Assembly (NCBI GenBank): GCA_025642075.2 | Contig: JAODUO010000188.1 | Coordinates: forward strand, 487,001 to 551,000 | Direction: 5' to 3' | DNA from: Ridgeia piscesae | Taxonomy: Eukaryota > Annelida > Polychaeta > Sabellida > Siboglinidae | DNA: 64,000 nt | Shown here: piece by piece, positions 12,528 to 25,000 of the stretch | Layout of the letters: each line of letters begins with the position of its first letter | Position numbering within the stretch: the first letter of the stretch is position 1 | Program-made: the position numbers and the translations under genes | The notes under the pieces: model-generated | The model's database searches: none | Seen by the model: the letters and a program-made list of their open reading frames with translations, nothing else | What the model was told of the DNA's origin: nothing

Positions 12528-12617
<90 letters not shown>
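11773..12617. repeat. ~840-bp (CA)n-rich tract ending 43 bp before exon A
   Basis: Long imperfect (CA)n with CG and TG interruptions; the last ~75 bases before 12615 are nearly pure. All open frames here (His/Thr or Cys/Val repeats) are artefacts. It lies in the intron immediately upstream of the exon A acceptor. CA-repeat RNA is a known binding target of hnRNP L-type splicing regulators, so an effect on exon A splicing is possible; this is inference. Confidence 0.95.
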
Positions 12618-12618
<1 letters not shown>

Positions 12619-12660
12619 CACACTTTGACACTGAGTAAGTCATCTAATCCTTTGTTGCAG

Positions 12661-12929
12661 GAGACAGACCTGCTGTCCCTGGTAGATCAGTCCCTGTGTC
12701 TACCTGACCGTCTGCGTCACCAGGTGTCTGAGGATGGACAGTGTCTGGTGTGTGACACGAGCGAGTCACGTCTCAAGGCCGAGGCAGTAGCCATGGTCCA
12801 GTCTCTGGAGCGAACCCAGGCACAGCTGGGCAGACTGCCCAATCTCTCCGCCCTTCCCGCCTCCACCCCCCGCAAGAATGAGGGGAACACAGCCCGGATG
12901 TCACCCAGGGTTGGACGAAGACGACTTAG
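12661..12929 (+). CDS. KIF26: KIF26-type kinesin, N-terminal cysteine-motif exon (exon A)
   Basis: An internal coding exon of 269 bases. It is preceded by a good acceptor (CTAATCCTTTGTTGCAG) and followed by a consensus donor (TTAG then GTAAGTG). It starts in phase 0 and ends after two bases of a codon. It encodes 89 complete residues. Residues 8-20 (VDQSLCLPDRLRH), the cysteine pair CLVC at 28-31, and LKAEAVAMVQSLE at 38-50 match, from memory, the N-terminal segment of vertebrate KIF26A/B, where a CxxC is followed by LKQEAIQMVLTLE. The exon ends in a basic segment (SPRVGRRRL). KIF26 proteins are atypical kinesins: they bind microtubules without normal ATP-driven motility and act in growth-factor and Wnt5a-Ror signalling and cell or growth-cone migration. 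The upstream partner CxxC exon and the motor domain are not visible. I did not run an alignment. Confidence 0.75.
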
Positions 12930-13455
12930 GTAAGTGCTGCATTCTACCAGTAGAGGGCACTCGTGTGTGTATTGAATGTGTCACATGTTTGAAAATCTAA
13001 TTTTAGAAAAGAAAAAAAATTGGGGGGAATCTGTGTTTTGAGTTGAAATCCTTTAAAAGCAAGTACCTTATTTTAAAATATACACTACTTTGATTTGATA
13101 TTATTTGTACACAATGGGTTTCTCTTAAATCTGTATCTTCAAGTGGAAATTTGTTGCATAAGCATTAAGTAAGTATTTTTTCTTGTGCTTTTGTCCAGAA
13201 ATGCCTTTTATAATTATATATATATATATATATATTTTATTAGTGTTTTAACTTGAAATTTGTGTAAACTGTAAAAAAATCTGCATGGTGTGTATTTTGT
13301 ACCAGTGAAACAAATCCTTTAGATTGTGGGTGTAGTCTTCCTAGCATCAAGAGTGTTTTATGAATGTTTTATGTAGCTATATTTGTCATTCAGGTGAACA
13401 TTTTCAAGCAAAATTTATGATTAGACAACTAATAATTTCTACTCACATCAACAAT
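12930..13455. other. AT-rich start of the giant intron
   Basis: Contains a short (TA)n tract at 13214-13236 and A/T runs. Nothing else is recognised. Confidence 0.5.
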
Positions 13456-13465
13456 GCAGCCACCA

Positions 13466-13895
13466 TCAGCAGCCTTCTTCAAGAACTGAATTATCACTGC
13501 TTGTGAGCAGACTGTCCCACACATCACTTAGTCTGTAGCCTCCCTCGTCTCTGTTCGTAGACATGATAGTTGGTACCGTCTTCCTAATCCAGATGGCTTC
13601 TTGTATCCAACGCGCACTCCTGTCTGTCTCTCTATCCACCATGTTCCCTCCCTGCCAGTCTAGCACAGTTGTGTCTGTCCATTATTGCCAATTTGTGATC
13701 TACATTTGTCAAGCATTTTCTTGTCTCCTGGGTGAAATGTCTAAATGTTATGGTTTCAACTTCTTGTTTATGTTCATCTAGTCTCGTGCCAAATGTTCTT
13801 CCTGTTTTGCCAATGTAACATATTGCACATCTTACGTGGCATTTGGTACACACAATCGGTCTTGCGTTTGTCTTCCACTTAATCTTTTGGATGCA
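13466..13895 (-). mobile_element. Penelope-like element remnant, GIY-YIG endonuclease part
   Basis: On the minus strand, one frame reads VCTKCHVRCAICYIGKTGRT and continues with FGTRLDEHKQEVE. A second frame, after a frameshift near 13635-13665, reads IQEAIWIRKTVPTIM, then NRDEGGYRLSDVWDSLL. The YIG segment with a conserved Arg about ten residues on, and the downstream EAIxIR and NRDEG-Y-L pattern, are what I know from the C-terminal GIY-YIG nuclease of Penelope-like retroelements. A stop lies in frame just before the cysteine-rich part and no reverse transcriptase is visible next to it, so this is a truncated, inactive 3' fragment. Confidence 0.75.
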
Positions 13896-14800
13896 CTAGT
13901 ATTTGTCTGAGGTTTCATCCACCGATGGTGGCTGAAACATTGATGTGAGTCAAATTTATTCCCAACTTGATGAACATTTTCACAAAAGTATACACTTGTA
14001 TGACAAACATAAGATACTTCTGATCAGTTCCATAATAAAACATACTTTTGAAATTACCCAAATATGTATCGTCTGTGGGAGCTCCTTGTGTTGTGGGAGT
14101 CAGTCTGAGAGGTGTCTTACATAGTCAGATGTGTCAGTATTTTGTGACATTTCAGTGCTGTGTTATTTTATTATTTGTCTGCGTCACAGACAGATGAATT
14201 ATTCATAGATACACACTGCAATGTCCACATGACAGCTCACAGTCAGTTCACAGATGTCGCGAATATTTCTAGTTGTTATAACTCACAGAAAATAGACCCA
14301 GCTTGCAGAATTTCCATAAAGAATCTGCTGCTCTGAGCCCTGTTTTGGGCGTATAATAGGATTCAGCTTCAAGGGAGATCAAATGTTGTGGTGAGTTTGG
14401 ATCCAAGGGTCCAGGTTCCGGTAAACAAATTATGAGCATGTTTATTTTTTCTCGAGGAATGTTTGACATTGTGTTCTGCATCTTTGGTGGTCTGAAATCC
14501 TCGACCCCGTTTCACCAAACACTGGGCGATTGTCGTGGAAACCCATTGTATATTACTTGGAATGCTATGTATAGAGACACCAGTCACAGATGCTCTGTCC
14601 TAGAGCACATCCACGTGTCCTGTCCTGTCCTGTCTGTCAAGGAAAGTGTGGCTTAGGACATTGACTGTAGATTAGGACAATGTTTAGGATAAAAACACTT
14701 GTCTATGACAAGGACTTTGTTGATTGGGTAGATGAATGTAATGTTTAAGACAATCACAGATGTCATTCAAGTAGGCATATTTTGTGTGTGAAATGGTAAC
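13896..14800. other. unique intronic DNA
   Basis: No exon or repeat family is recognised. Short open frames of about 70 codons near 14270-14650 on both strands overlap one another and show no motif. Confidence 0.4.
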
Positions 14801-14839
14801 ATTTTATATCTATAAGGTCACAGATAAGTTCATGTATCG

Positions 14840-15127
14840 CACAGTGTCTAATCCTAAGAACTTGACACTTTACTCCCTGGCTGACCTGTTCAATCAAATG
14901 CCACCTCGACTTCTCTAGGAAATATCCAGTCATGCAACAATTAATGGGCAAAGACACGTGTACACAAATATCCACCATTGTCTATAGCCATTTACTCATT
15001 CCTACAGCTGAGTGAACTGGAGCATATAGTATAAAGAAACTTGCCCAAGGTTTGAGACCCCAGCACATGATTTGGACCCAGCTTCTAGTGGACAGTCGAA
15101 AGCTTTAGCCACTACACCAATGTTCAA
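14840..15127 (-). mobile_element. tRNA-derived SINE, family 1, copy 1
   Basis: In minus orientation the element opens with a tRNA-like head: TTGGTGTAGTGGCTAAAGC resembles an A box and GGGTCCAAATCATG a decayed B box. It continues with TTGGGCAAGTTTCTT and CTCCAGTTCACTCAGCTGTA, a body found in lophotrochozoan SINEs as far as I recall. The tail (CTTCTCTAGGAAATATCC on + and neighbours) aligns in order with the copy at 45465-45757, showing that the two form one family. Confidence 0.7.
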
Positions 15128-15470
15128 CTACTGAGTACTAACAATACTATGGATCAAATGATTCAAACTGTGTAACACATTCAGTTAAATAAACTATATA
15201 ACAGACTAGTATTGTAAGACAAATTGCAATCAAGTGTGTAAGTGAAATCTATGTTATAAGACACATTTAAAGGCAGTTAGATAAAACAAATTTAAAACAA
15301 AATCTCATTTCAGTGGCATTGAGCCAATGTGTTAATATAATTTTATTATACATATGATTTAAATAAACACTACACCATGTAATTATGTTACCACGATATC
15401 ATTGATTACACAACAGTCTACGTCAAAATATTCTTTTTGTTAATGCAGTTGTAAAACGTTACAAAAGGTT

Positions 15471-15524
15471 AAGCTTTAATAGACTTTAATAAGCTTTAAT
15501 AAGCTTTAATAAGCTTTAATAGGC
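15471..15524. repeat. 10-bp short tandem repeat (AAGCTTTAAT)n
   Basis: About five tandem copies of AAGCTTTAAT with G/C changes at the edges. Confidence 0.9.
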
Positions 15525-16247
15525 TTACCTCAACCGTCACCTCATCTCACCCAGTTGTTGGCTCACTTAGTTCCTCACATTGTCAACAGAACGCCCTAGA
15601 GGTTGTTCACCTGGATACAAATGTCACTCCTTTGACAAACATAGGTCACAGCTGTGAGCCTAGACAAACTGCTAAAGACAGGAGATTTTATGAAGTGCTA
15701 TTAATATTAGTTACACTGTACTAAGAATGTTTTACATTTATGAGAGACAATATTGCACTTGTTTTCATACAGTCCTTCAGCTGGTGTTACCAGGCGTTTA
15801 TTGTTAATTATTTTTTGTATGGTAACTTAATTACGGTGTACACTTAGGCAGTGTACCATTTAAGTAGAATGTAATCGGTCGATTATTTCCGTTGTTCACA
15901 GCGTTATTATTTACGCGGTTACTTAATTATACTTAGGCACTGCAGCGTTTAAGTAGAATTTAATCAGTTGGTTGTTTCCGCCGTCAACGTCATTGTTACT
16001 GGGTGTGTGTCTGTTGTATGTTTTATCTCATGATTCCCCTCAGATACCAGCCATTGTTCTGCGTTTGGCCTGTCACGAACAACAGGCATCAGTTTCCCCA
16101 CCAGAGGGCAAACAGCACCAGTGACGTTTACTGATAATGTCTTTCCGCTATGTGCGTTTGTTATGTTTTCTGGTGACAACAGAATGAGTTACTAAAACCA
16201 CACATTTATAGACATTTTATTTTATTTAATATTTTTTATAATGTAAT

Positions 16248-16250
<3 letters not shown>

Positions 16251-16311
<61 letters not shown>

Positions 16312-16312
16312 A
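16251..16312. repeat. (TA)n/(TG)n microsatellite
   Basis: About 25 TA dinucleotides followed directly by a short TG run. Confidence 0.95.
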
Positions 16313-17410
16313 TATACATATAATATGTACCAGTGTAATAAAAAAAATTATTCCATAATTAATATTGTGGTGTTTGTATTATTATACCACTAACAAACTG
16401 GTTAGAGGAATGTTCTTCACTAATTACTTACAACAAAACTGGTTGAACAAACATTAAAAATAATTTTACTATCCATTTATTATTATGATATTGGATCAAC
16501 ATAATCATATACATGAATAAAACATAACACATATTTATGATGATATCTGTTATACTTTTTCATTAATTCAATTCATGCAGAATTGCGTAACGTTCATCAA
16601 TTCATTTACTAAAGAATTTATAGCTACCCAATTACCTGAGATAATGATATCATCGTAGTATGCCATGCTTCCCTCGTGTAGTTTATCAGTAGCTTATTCA
16701 AGGATGTGAACTTTGAAGTGATCCGTCAATTCATTGGCTGATTACATTCACTGACATCAGATTGGGGCGTAGGAAACCAGACAGGGGGTATTTCCATGAG
16801 GGTGACGGAACGTAACCCTAGCAGGGTAGGTCACATCCATAACAATCAATGTGTGCACTAAAGTGATACAAGGATAAGAAAGTAACAAACAGTAACAAGT
16901 TCTTTTTATGAAGATAAACTGTTTCCATGTTGAGGGAGCATTTGTTGTTTCTACGAGTGATTGGTTGAGTGGCACTGGAGCCGAGGGTGATGTCTTCCCA
17001 CAGATAGTATCAGGAGGGTGAGGGCGTGGCACAGTAAGTACACGCAGGTCACTTGTTTGATCTGTCCAGTGGTCCATGGTCAAGGATGGCGATGGTCATT
17101 GAAGAACATACAGGGGTCACCTGTATCTCGACAGCCTATCTATGAAGTCACAAGACTTTGAAGAGAGTAGACAGGCAGACCAAGAAAACAGATGCAGTGA
17201 CCACACCAACCAAATTACTGACCACCCAAACAGCCACCAACGCTAACAAAATAAATCACCATAAAACAAACAGCCAGCAAAATAAACAACTAAACTAACA
17301 CCTAAACAATCTATCAGCCAACACAAAAACAATCAAGCAATTAAACAACAAACCCATTAGCCCACCGAATGGCCAACCGGTGGAATGATTGATTAAATGA
17401 TCAGTTCATT

Positions 17411-17775
17411 CCCGTCCGTCCGTCCGTCCGTCCGTCCGTCCGTCCGTCCGTCCGTCCGTCCGTCCGTCCGTCCGTCCGTCCGTCCGTCCGTCCGTGTCTC
17501 CGTCCGTCCGTCCGTCCGTCCGTCCGTCCGTCGTCCGTCCGTCCGTCCGTCCGTCCGTCCGTCCGTCCGTCCGTCCGTCCGTCCGTCCGTCCGTCCGTCC
17601 GTCCGTCCGTCCGTCCGTCCGTCCGTCCGTCCGTCCGTCCGTCCGTCCGTCCGTCCGTCCGTCCGTCCGTCCGTCCGTCCGTCCGTCCGTCCGTCCGTCC
17701 GTCCGTCCGTCCGTCCGTCCGTCCGTCCGTCCGTCCGTCCGTCCGTCCGTCCGTCCGTCCGTCCGTCCGTCCGCC
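17411..17775. repeat. (CCGT)n tetranucleotide tract, ~365 bp
   Basis: Nearly pure (CCGT)n with two interruptions, GTGTCTCCG near 17495 and a missing base near 17531. It contains a CpG every four bases. Frames reading Arg-Pro-Ser-Val or Thr-Asp-Gly-Arg repeats are artefacts. Confidence 0.97.
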
Positions 17776-20700
17776 GTGTATTGTTTTTTGTCCTACAAAG
17801 TTGTTTTACACGGGACACAACAACAGTGGCTAATACATCGTTGACAGAGGATATTACTGCGAATTAGATAAAAATAAAAGTGTGCGTTCTCATTTAATTC
17901 TATTCAACTGTAATGGAATAATGTCGCTAGTCCTTCCCGTGGCTCTGTGGCAATCATTGGCATCCTGCGGTGCATTCACAGAAAGGATATTAACTAAATC
18001 CACGTCTCAGTGGGCGACTTTTGTTCGAGGCATTACATGGAGGAAATTACCTTAGTTGGAACAGGGACCCGATCCCAGGAGACAAAAGCTTTGCCACTTC
18101 CTTTGAAGTCTGTCACATTTGCATGACAGCTGCCCAGCCTCACAATAGTGATTAAATCAATTACAGATGTATTCATTGAAGATGATACCGCAGTCGTAAT
18201 AAATCCAAATTTAATTGTGTTTTTATGTTTACTGTTTTGCTGTCGTGGACCGAGGTTTGTCTTTGTACTTGCTGAATTAAGCACCCCTTCAGTTTGAATT
18301 TGATTCCACGTCAAATCATACTCAAATTTTAGCAGCAAAAGGAGGGATAATTATCTGGGCATAAGTCTTGTGTTTGATCGTAGCGCCAGTCAGAATGGAG
18401 CCAGACTGGGGAGCATGAGACGGAACATTTGGTTCTTTCATTACGCTCATTTATTAATCATAGTTAATTATCTTTTATTGTTGCTGTTGAAAGACACATT
18501 GTATTTGATAAAGAAGTAATGTTAGCATAAAACCGGGACTAATTATTTTAATTTGACTAGTTTATCTCCGCACTTATTACAGCGTGTGGTTATTGAAATC
18601 AAAACAAAAAAATTTAGCTTTTATGTAACAACTTCACCAAATACAGACAATAGCAAGAGTTTGAAATTACATTTCTGTGTCTCACAGGTAGGTTGTTCAT
18701 TCCTCAAGTGATTGTCATTAAAATGTTCACTTTAATTGCAGAAAAATCAGATGATGTTTTTTACTGATTTAACTGCTACATTGCATTTCAATTTGAGATG
18801 ACAGCTATCCAAGGCATCATTCACTCCCTGTGAAGATCTTGGCAGTGTAGTTTCACTGAAGTCTTCTGCTATTGGTGTGGGTGTTAGTCACTAGGTGTCA
18901 CCACTTGTGTGTATTGAGAAGGCACACAGGAGAGATGTCATTAAATTCATGCAGGAGATATTAGATAAAGGCAGTCTTTGTGAATCTGTGTTTCCACATC
19001 TAAATGGAGCCAGTTATCTCCCAACCAACCGAGGCTAATGACTCTACCAGGAGCCGGGTAATTAGTTTTTTACACGAGATCTCGGATACAGGAGTCATTA
19101 TGATTATCATCAGTTGGATTTAGCTAAAGGCAAAATTGTCCCTTATGAGTGGAAGTTTTTTAGCCACTAGTAAACAAATGTCCAGGTTATTACGTGATGT
19201 TTTTCACAGAATGAGTAAGTATATAAAAAGCTTTTCAGGACAAACTTCAGCATGTTTATGAACAATACCATGTAAATTATTGCATTTACATTAAAGTAGT
19301 TAATTAAGTCAGTTGCCTAAATCGTAGTATAATATTCCAACTGTTGATATGTTTAGTTCCTTTGGATATCTTAAGCCTACTGCACACTGATGAAGTCTGG
19401 AACAGGTAAAGTGTTTTAAACACATTGCTTCAACAATGTCTCTGTAATTGGATTCATTTGATATTTTTTCAAATGAATTTGACATAATCATGGGTATGTT
19501 TTCATACTGGTATCAATGAAGTCATTTAGGCGCGGTGAAAAACTTTTTTTAACATAATATTAAATAAAGGCTAATAAACAAATAGAAGAACAGTTCTAGT
19601 TGACACACTAATAAATTTAAGTTACACGAAATACATAAATAAAAACAGATACAAAGTTAATAAAAAGTTGTCTGACATCTATCGCTGTGCTAAGTGTGAG
19701 CTGCCACCATGATGGTTTGTCTGCTGCTCAAAGACTTGGTTTATTTACTCCTGCAGTGCATTGTGGGATGCCATGCCGCACTCTTTCATCGCCAGTGCCA
19801 TGTGTTGTGCTCGCTGGAGCGTGTCGGTTCGGTGGGGCGTGATGATAGATGGATTGTCTACAGCAGAAGCTGCTGCAGAATTAAAACAATTATGTTTTCA
19901 AGTGCTGTGACTTGTCTAGGTGTGAGTGCAATTTCTCCCAAGTGATTGATATATCTCTCTGCTCCGTGTCGGAAGTCGGATACAAATAGTTATTGATTTT
20001 TTTTAAGTGCTGTGTTCCTTATGGAAAAGTGTCACGCATGAGTGACCTCCGTTGACGTCTGTGACAGCTGGTGGGAAAGTGGAATTACACATAGTCCAAC
20101 AGGTCAAGGAAAGACCCAGGTAGAGGGATGGGGTGTAGTTTGGTGGGACAGTTTTGTTGAATTTGAAATGGAAACTATGATGAGAAAGCGAGTGGGAGAA
20201 TAAAATTAGTGATTTTGTCAGGAAAGAGGATTTTTATGTTTGGGAAGGAAAAGGATGGATAAAGATGCTGTATAATTTCACAAGTTAGGAAATGGGAAGG
20301 ATTTATTGGGATGTTTAACTTTAAGGCTGGTTTGGAGCAATGGGAGGTATTGGGGAAACAGTGGGGGAGAAAGGGGACTGTGGGATGTCAACACGAGGTG
20401 AATTAGCATCAGGCAGTTTAATTTGTACTTTTGCAGCGAGGTATTTTCATGGTGAGCACCAACGGACCACCCAGGCTGGCATCAGGGCGAGACTTCACAC
20501 CCCGGGTGTCATAATGGCTAAATATGAATATGAATCAAATCATTGAAGATTTTCACGCAGAATGACGCTGCATTACAAGTTGTCATCCGACACAGTGACG
20601 TGTGACAGGGCACTTCATGTGACACAATAACAGTAAAAAATAACTTCACACACGAGGAGTCTCCTGGGCTGAGACTGTCGCTGGTGGTCTCAGTGAGACA

Positions 20701-20900
20701 CAAGTCCAGTCTCACCTGAGGTGATGTGTCAGAATTTAAGAGACACCCTGGGATGTTGCCAGCCCCCTGCTTGCCATGGGGGTCCTCTCTTCCCAAACCT
20801 CACTCCCTGTACCTCCTGCTATCCCCAGTTTATGGAGCAAGGTTAATGGGAGTGAGTTATTGGAAGCTGTAAGAATTAGGTGTTGGGGTCCCTATTTGCT
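17776..20900. other. unique intronic DNA
   Basis: No exon, RNA gene or mobile-element protein recognised. Open frames of 60-101 codons occur (for example minus 18033-18338) without motif or splice support. Confidence 0.4.
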
Positions 20901-20901
20901 G

Positions 20902-22069
20902 GAGAGGTCGCTGTGAGCCAGGGAGGTCGCTGTGAGCCAGGGAGGTCGCTGTGAGCCAGGGAGGTCGCACAAAATTGGGGAGATTGATGTGCGGTTTGGA
21001 GATTATATTAGGGAGGTCAGTGTGAGCAGGGGAGGTAGCAGTGGGTTAGGGAGGTTGTATTAGGCTGGGGAGGTAGCAGTGGGTTGGGGAGGTTGTATTA
21101 GGATGGGGAGGTTGCAGTGGGTTGGGGAGGTTGTATCAGGCTGGGGAGGTAGCAGTGGGTTGGGGAGGTTGTATTAGGCTGGGGAGGTAGCAGTGGGTTA
21201 GGGAGGTTGTATTAGGATGGGGAGGTTGCAGTGGGTTGGGGAGGTTGTATTAGGCTGGGGAGGTAGCAGTGGGTTAGGGAGGTTGTATTAGGCTGGGGAG
21301 GTTGCAGTGGGTTAGGGAGGTTGTATTAGGCTGGGGAGGTTGCAGTGGGTTGGGGAGGTTGTATTAGGCTGGGGAGGTAGCAGTGGGTTAGGGAGGTTGT
21401 ATTAGGATGGGGAGGTTGCAGTGGGTTAGGGAGGTTGTATTAGGCTGGGGAGATCGCAGTGTGTTGGGGAGGTTGTATCAGGCTGGGGAGGTTGCAGTGG
21501 GTTGGGGAGTTTTATTAGGCTGGGGAGGTCGCAGTGTGTTGGGGAGGTTGTATCAGACTGGGGAGGTTGCAGTGGGTTAGGGAGGTTGTATTAGGATGGG
21601 GAGGTTGCAGTGGGTTGGGGAGGTTGTATTAGGCTGGGGAGGTTGCAGTGGGTTGGGGAGGTTGTATTAGGATGGGGAGGTTGCAGTGGGTTAGGGAGGT
21701 TGTATTAGGATGGGGAGGTTGCAGTGGGTTGGGGAGGTTGTATTAGGCTGGGGAGGTTGCAGTGGGTTAGGGAGGTTGCATTAGGCTGGGTAGGTTGCAG
21801 TGGGTTAGGGAGGTTGTATTAGGCTGGGGAGGTAGCAATGGGTTAGGGAGGTTGTATTAGGCTGGGGAGGTCACAGTGGGTTAGGGAGGTTGTATTAGGC
21901 TGGGGAGGTCGCAGTGGGTTAGGGAGGTTGTATTAGGCTGGGGAGGTTGCAGTGGGTTAGGGAGGTTGTAGTGGACTGGGGAGGTCACAGTGAAATGGGA
22001 AGGTCACAGTGAACTGGGAAGGCCGCAGTGGGCTACAGAGGTCGCAGGGGGATACGGAGGTTGCAGTAG
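20902..22069. repeat. 19-bp minisatellite evolved into a 38-bp dimer array
   Basis: The first units (20902-20970) are simple 19-mers, GGGAGGTCGCTGTGAGCCA. From about 21040 two 19-bp monomers alternate strictly: ggggaggttgtattaggct and ggggaggtagcagtgggtt (the latter also with ttgcag or tcgcag). The repeat unit is therefore a 38-bp higher-order dimer with some 25 copies. The last units (after 21965) lose the alternation. The + strand is strongly G-rich. Confidence 0.95.
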
Positions 22070-25000
22070 ACACACAGGCAGAAAGACAAATGGGCGGGTG
22101 GGCAGGCGGGCGGGTGGGCAGAGGGATATATGTACAAAAGATTGAATGGATGTGTCAAGATCTACAAATCTCCTTAGTCACCGCATTACCTCATCCTGTG
22201 GTTCCTCCACTTTGTTCTCTCTGTCTCCCGTCCACCAGCACTGACTATCCACCAGGCACTGACTATCCACCAGCACTGTCTGACTCGAGGAAGTCGCAGG
22301 TCGTTGTGATATTTGTACAAATCTTTGCTGTTCTTTTATCATCCGATTGCTAGGCCCAAAACTTTATATCTCGCAATAAACGTGTTACGTTTCCGACCTC
22401 AGAAATCTCATCACCAACATCTGTGTTGTTCTAAACCACATTCCTAAGGTGTGAACAGTTTCCCTATTTACCCCTGGGGCAATTACCCTGGTCTTTGACA
22501 TTTCTAGCAACCACAATCCCATCAGAGTGCCTTTTTCATGTTAGTGCTCGCTAGTGGTTATGTGCCTCCGACAGAATTGCTTTTGTTCTAAAACCACATT
22601 CTAAAACCACATTCCCAGGGTGTGAAATTTGTCTGTTTACCCTTATTGACAATTATCTCGAGACTGACAGGCCATTCTTGTGGGGAACAGAGAGTGTTAA
22701 CAAATTGGGTTTTAAGTGTATAATAAATACCTGTTTCTAACTTTCACAGCAATCAAGTGTCGATACGCTCGCCTGAGATGTGGTCTGTAATTTAGCCTGA
22801 GAGAATTTCAGGGTTGTCTATAAATACTTCAGTGGAAGTCAGTGGTTCAGTACAATGTGATGTTTGCTCTCAAACATGTTTGATAACTTGATGTGGATTT
22901 TGTGTGTGCTTTTCAGTTACAAAACTATACCAAGAGCCAGAATTTCGTGAAGTTTTGACAGTGATTATTTTGTAATCTTGAACTAAACTACATGTTAGTT
23001 AAGGGATTAAACTTTATACTTATTATTTTAACTAGCATTTCTAAAATGCTGCATCTCCGTGATCGGCCAATTTATAGATATATATATACACATATTAAAA
23101 TAATGGAATAATATTTTTTTATAAGTCAATACAATTATATTGGAGTAAATAAGATTTGATAAAAAATATAATGAAATAGAATATTATGGAATTGTGGGCT
23201 ATTAATGTATCCAACAATACCATAGAGATAAGTAACTACAGTACAAACCTTCATGTATTGCTAGTGGAATTCCTTACCTTACAGCCATCTACATATCCCT
23301 CCTGGCGTGGTTCTGTGTGTCTACATAACTCTTGCAGACACATTGAGATGCACAGGGAGTGAAACCATGACCAGAGGACAGCGACATAAATAGTGGTGTT
23401 CTTATTGACCTTCAGCTGTTAATTGTGCACAAGTAAGCCTGTTACGGCTCTCTTTGATGTGGTGGCCTGGGGCTGTGTTTGTCATTACCAGTTGAAGTAA
23501 ACACGATGAAAGAAGGTGACAATACACAAGTTGGAACACGGTCTCTCTGGTCCTGCCTGAGGGGACCTGGTCCTGCCTGGAGGGACCAAAGAAAGCAAGT
23601 CACTGAGGTGTCACGTCAGAGGCCCTAATTGACCAACTTAGGGTGACACTGACGTGGACCACCAACATGTTTTTTCACACGCCAAGTTCTCCCTGTTCTC
23701 AGTGCCGGTTTCTGACCCAAAACCACAGGTCAAAGCAATTGGCGTTAGCGTTTAATTGTGGTAGAACTCCGCAGTTGTTATTTCTCGCACGAGTCAGAGA
23801 TCATCAGATAGGTTTGGTGATAGAAAGTGGCGGTGTGGTGGTAACAATCGTAATTGTTTTGGAAGTCTGCCCACCCACTGACTGCCCAGGTTGACCAGTG
23901 CTAGTGGACAATGTCCACCTATGTAGTATGTACTGACCGATTGCCACCTTGTATTTCATGGTCAGTGGTTAAAGTGGTGAGATTTACTGGACATGATTGG
24001 TGACTTCTGACGCACAAAACGGTGTCATCATTAGATGTTTGGATGTGTCATGAAGACGCTGGTGTAAGGTGACACTGTTTATGTGTGCGTGTACGTGTAC
24101 AGGTTGGAATGATTGTCACAATACACCAGTTTGATTCACAATCTTTCTATTACAAATCTTAACTAGACTAAATCCCCATCATGAGCCGTGCCCTGCTGGG
24201 GTGGACACAATGGGGTAATTCTTAGACTTCTGTGTACTCAGTCGGTGATATGTTCTCATACAATGCAGTCTTTATACTGTACCATTATCATAAACCCCGT
24301 AGGTGTGTGAACGCACGCATGCTTACTGTGTGTCCACCCTTATTAGGACAGTGTTTTAGTTCAGTAACTTGCCAGAGGGTTGTAGCCAGTTATCTTGCAG
24401 TGTGTTATTAGTTACTTTATACTCTACTCTTGTGGAACAACTTTTTATTTGACGATTTATACAGAACTTGCCTAGGGTCATGTGACTTGTTGTTGTAGGT
24501 TTCCGTGTAAGTCTTGCGTATGTCGTGACTTGTATCTGATATAGTAGAAGTTCACACGGTTCAGTAATTCAACTTCTATTTAACATAACTAGTTAACCAT
24601 TATTTACCTATTCATAGGTGCTCAGACAAGATCTGATTTGACACCTTTGGTTTGAAAGGATTTAACGAGATCATAACAGGAACTGTGAAATAAAAATATA
24701 ATGCATTCTGTGCAGTGTCATTTGTGACCTTTTATAATACTTTATCTCTGTGTATGTTCCAAGTGTAGATAACATTATGAAAGATATATTCTAAGATATA
24801 TAAATATGAAAATGGTGTAATATCAAGTATTTATAATATATACTTAACAGTGTAACATAGTGTAAACAGTATAGAATGTAATACAATAGTGTATTGCATT
24901 ATAATAGTAATGTAATACACTAAAATAGCCCTGTAAAATATTGTAATTGTATAAAATAATATAAGTGTAATATACACAACGGATGTATTGAATTATAACA

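Larger units (their letters stand above)
15128..17400. other. AT-rich intronic DNA with simple repeats
   Basis: Apart from the tracts at 15471-15524 and 16251-16312, this is unique AT-rich sequence. A 108-codon minus-strand frame (16757-17083) shows no family signature. Confidence 0.4.
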
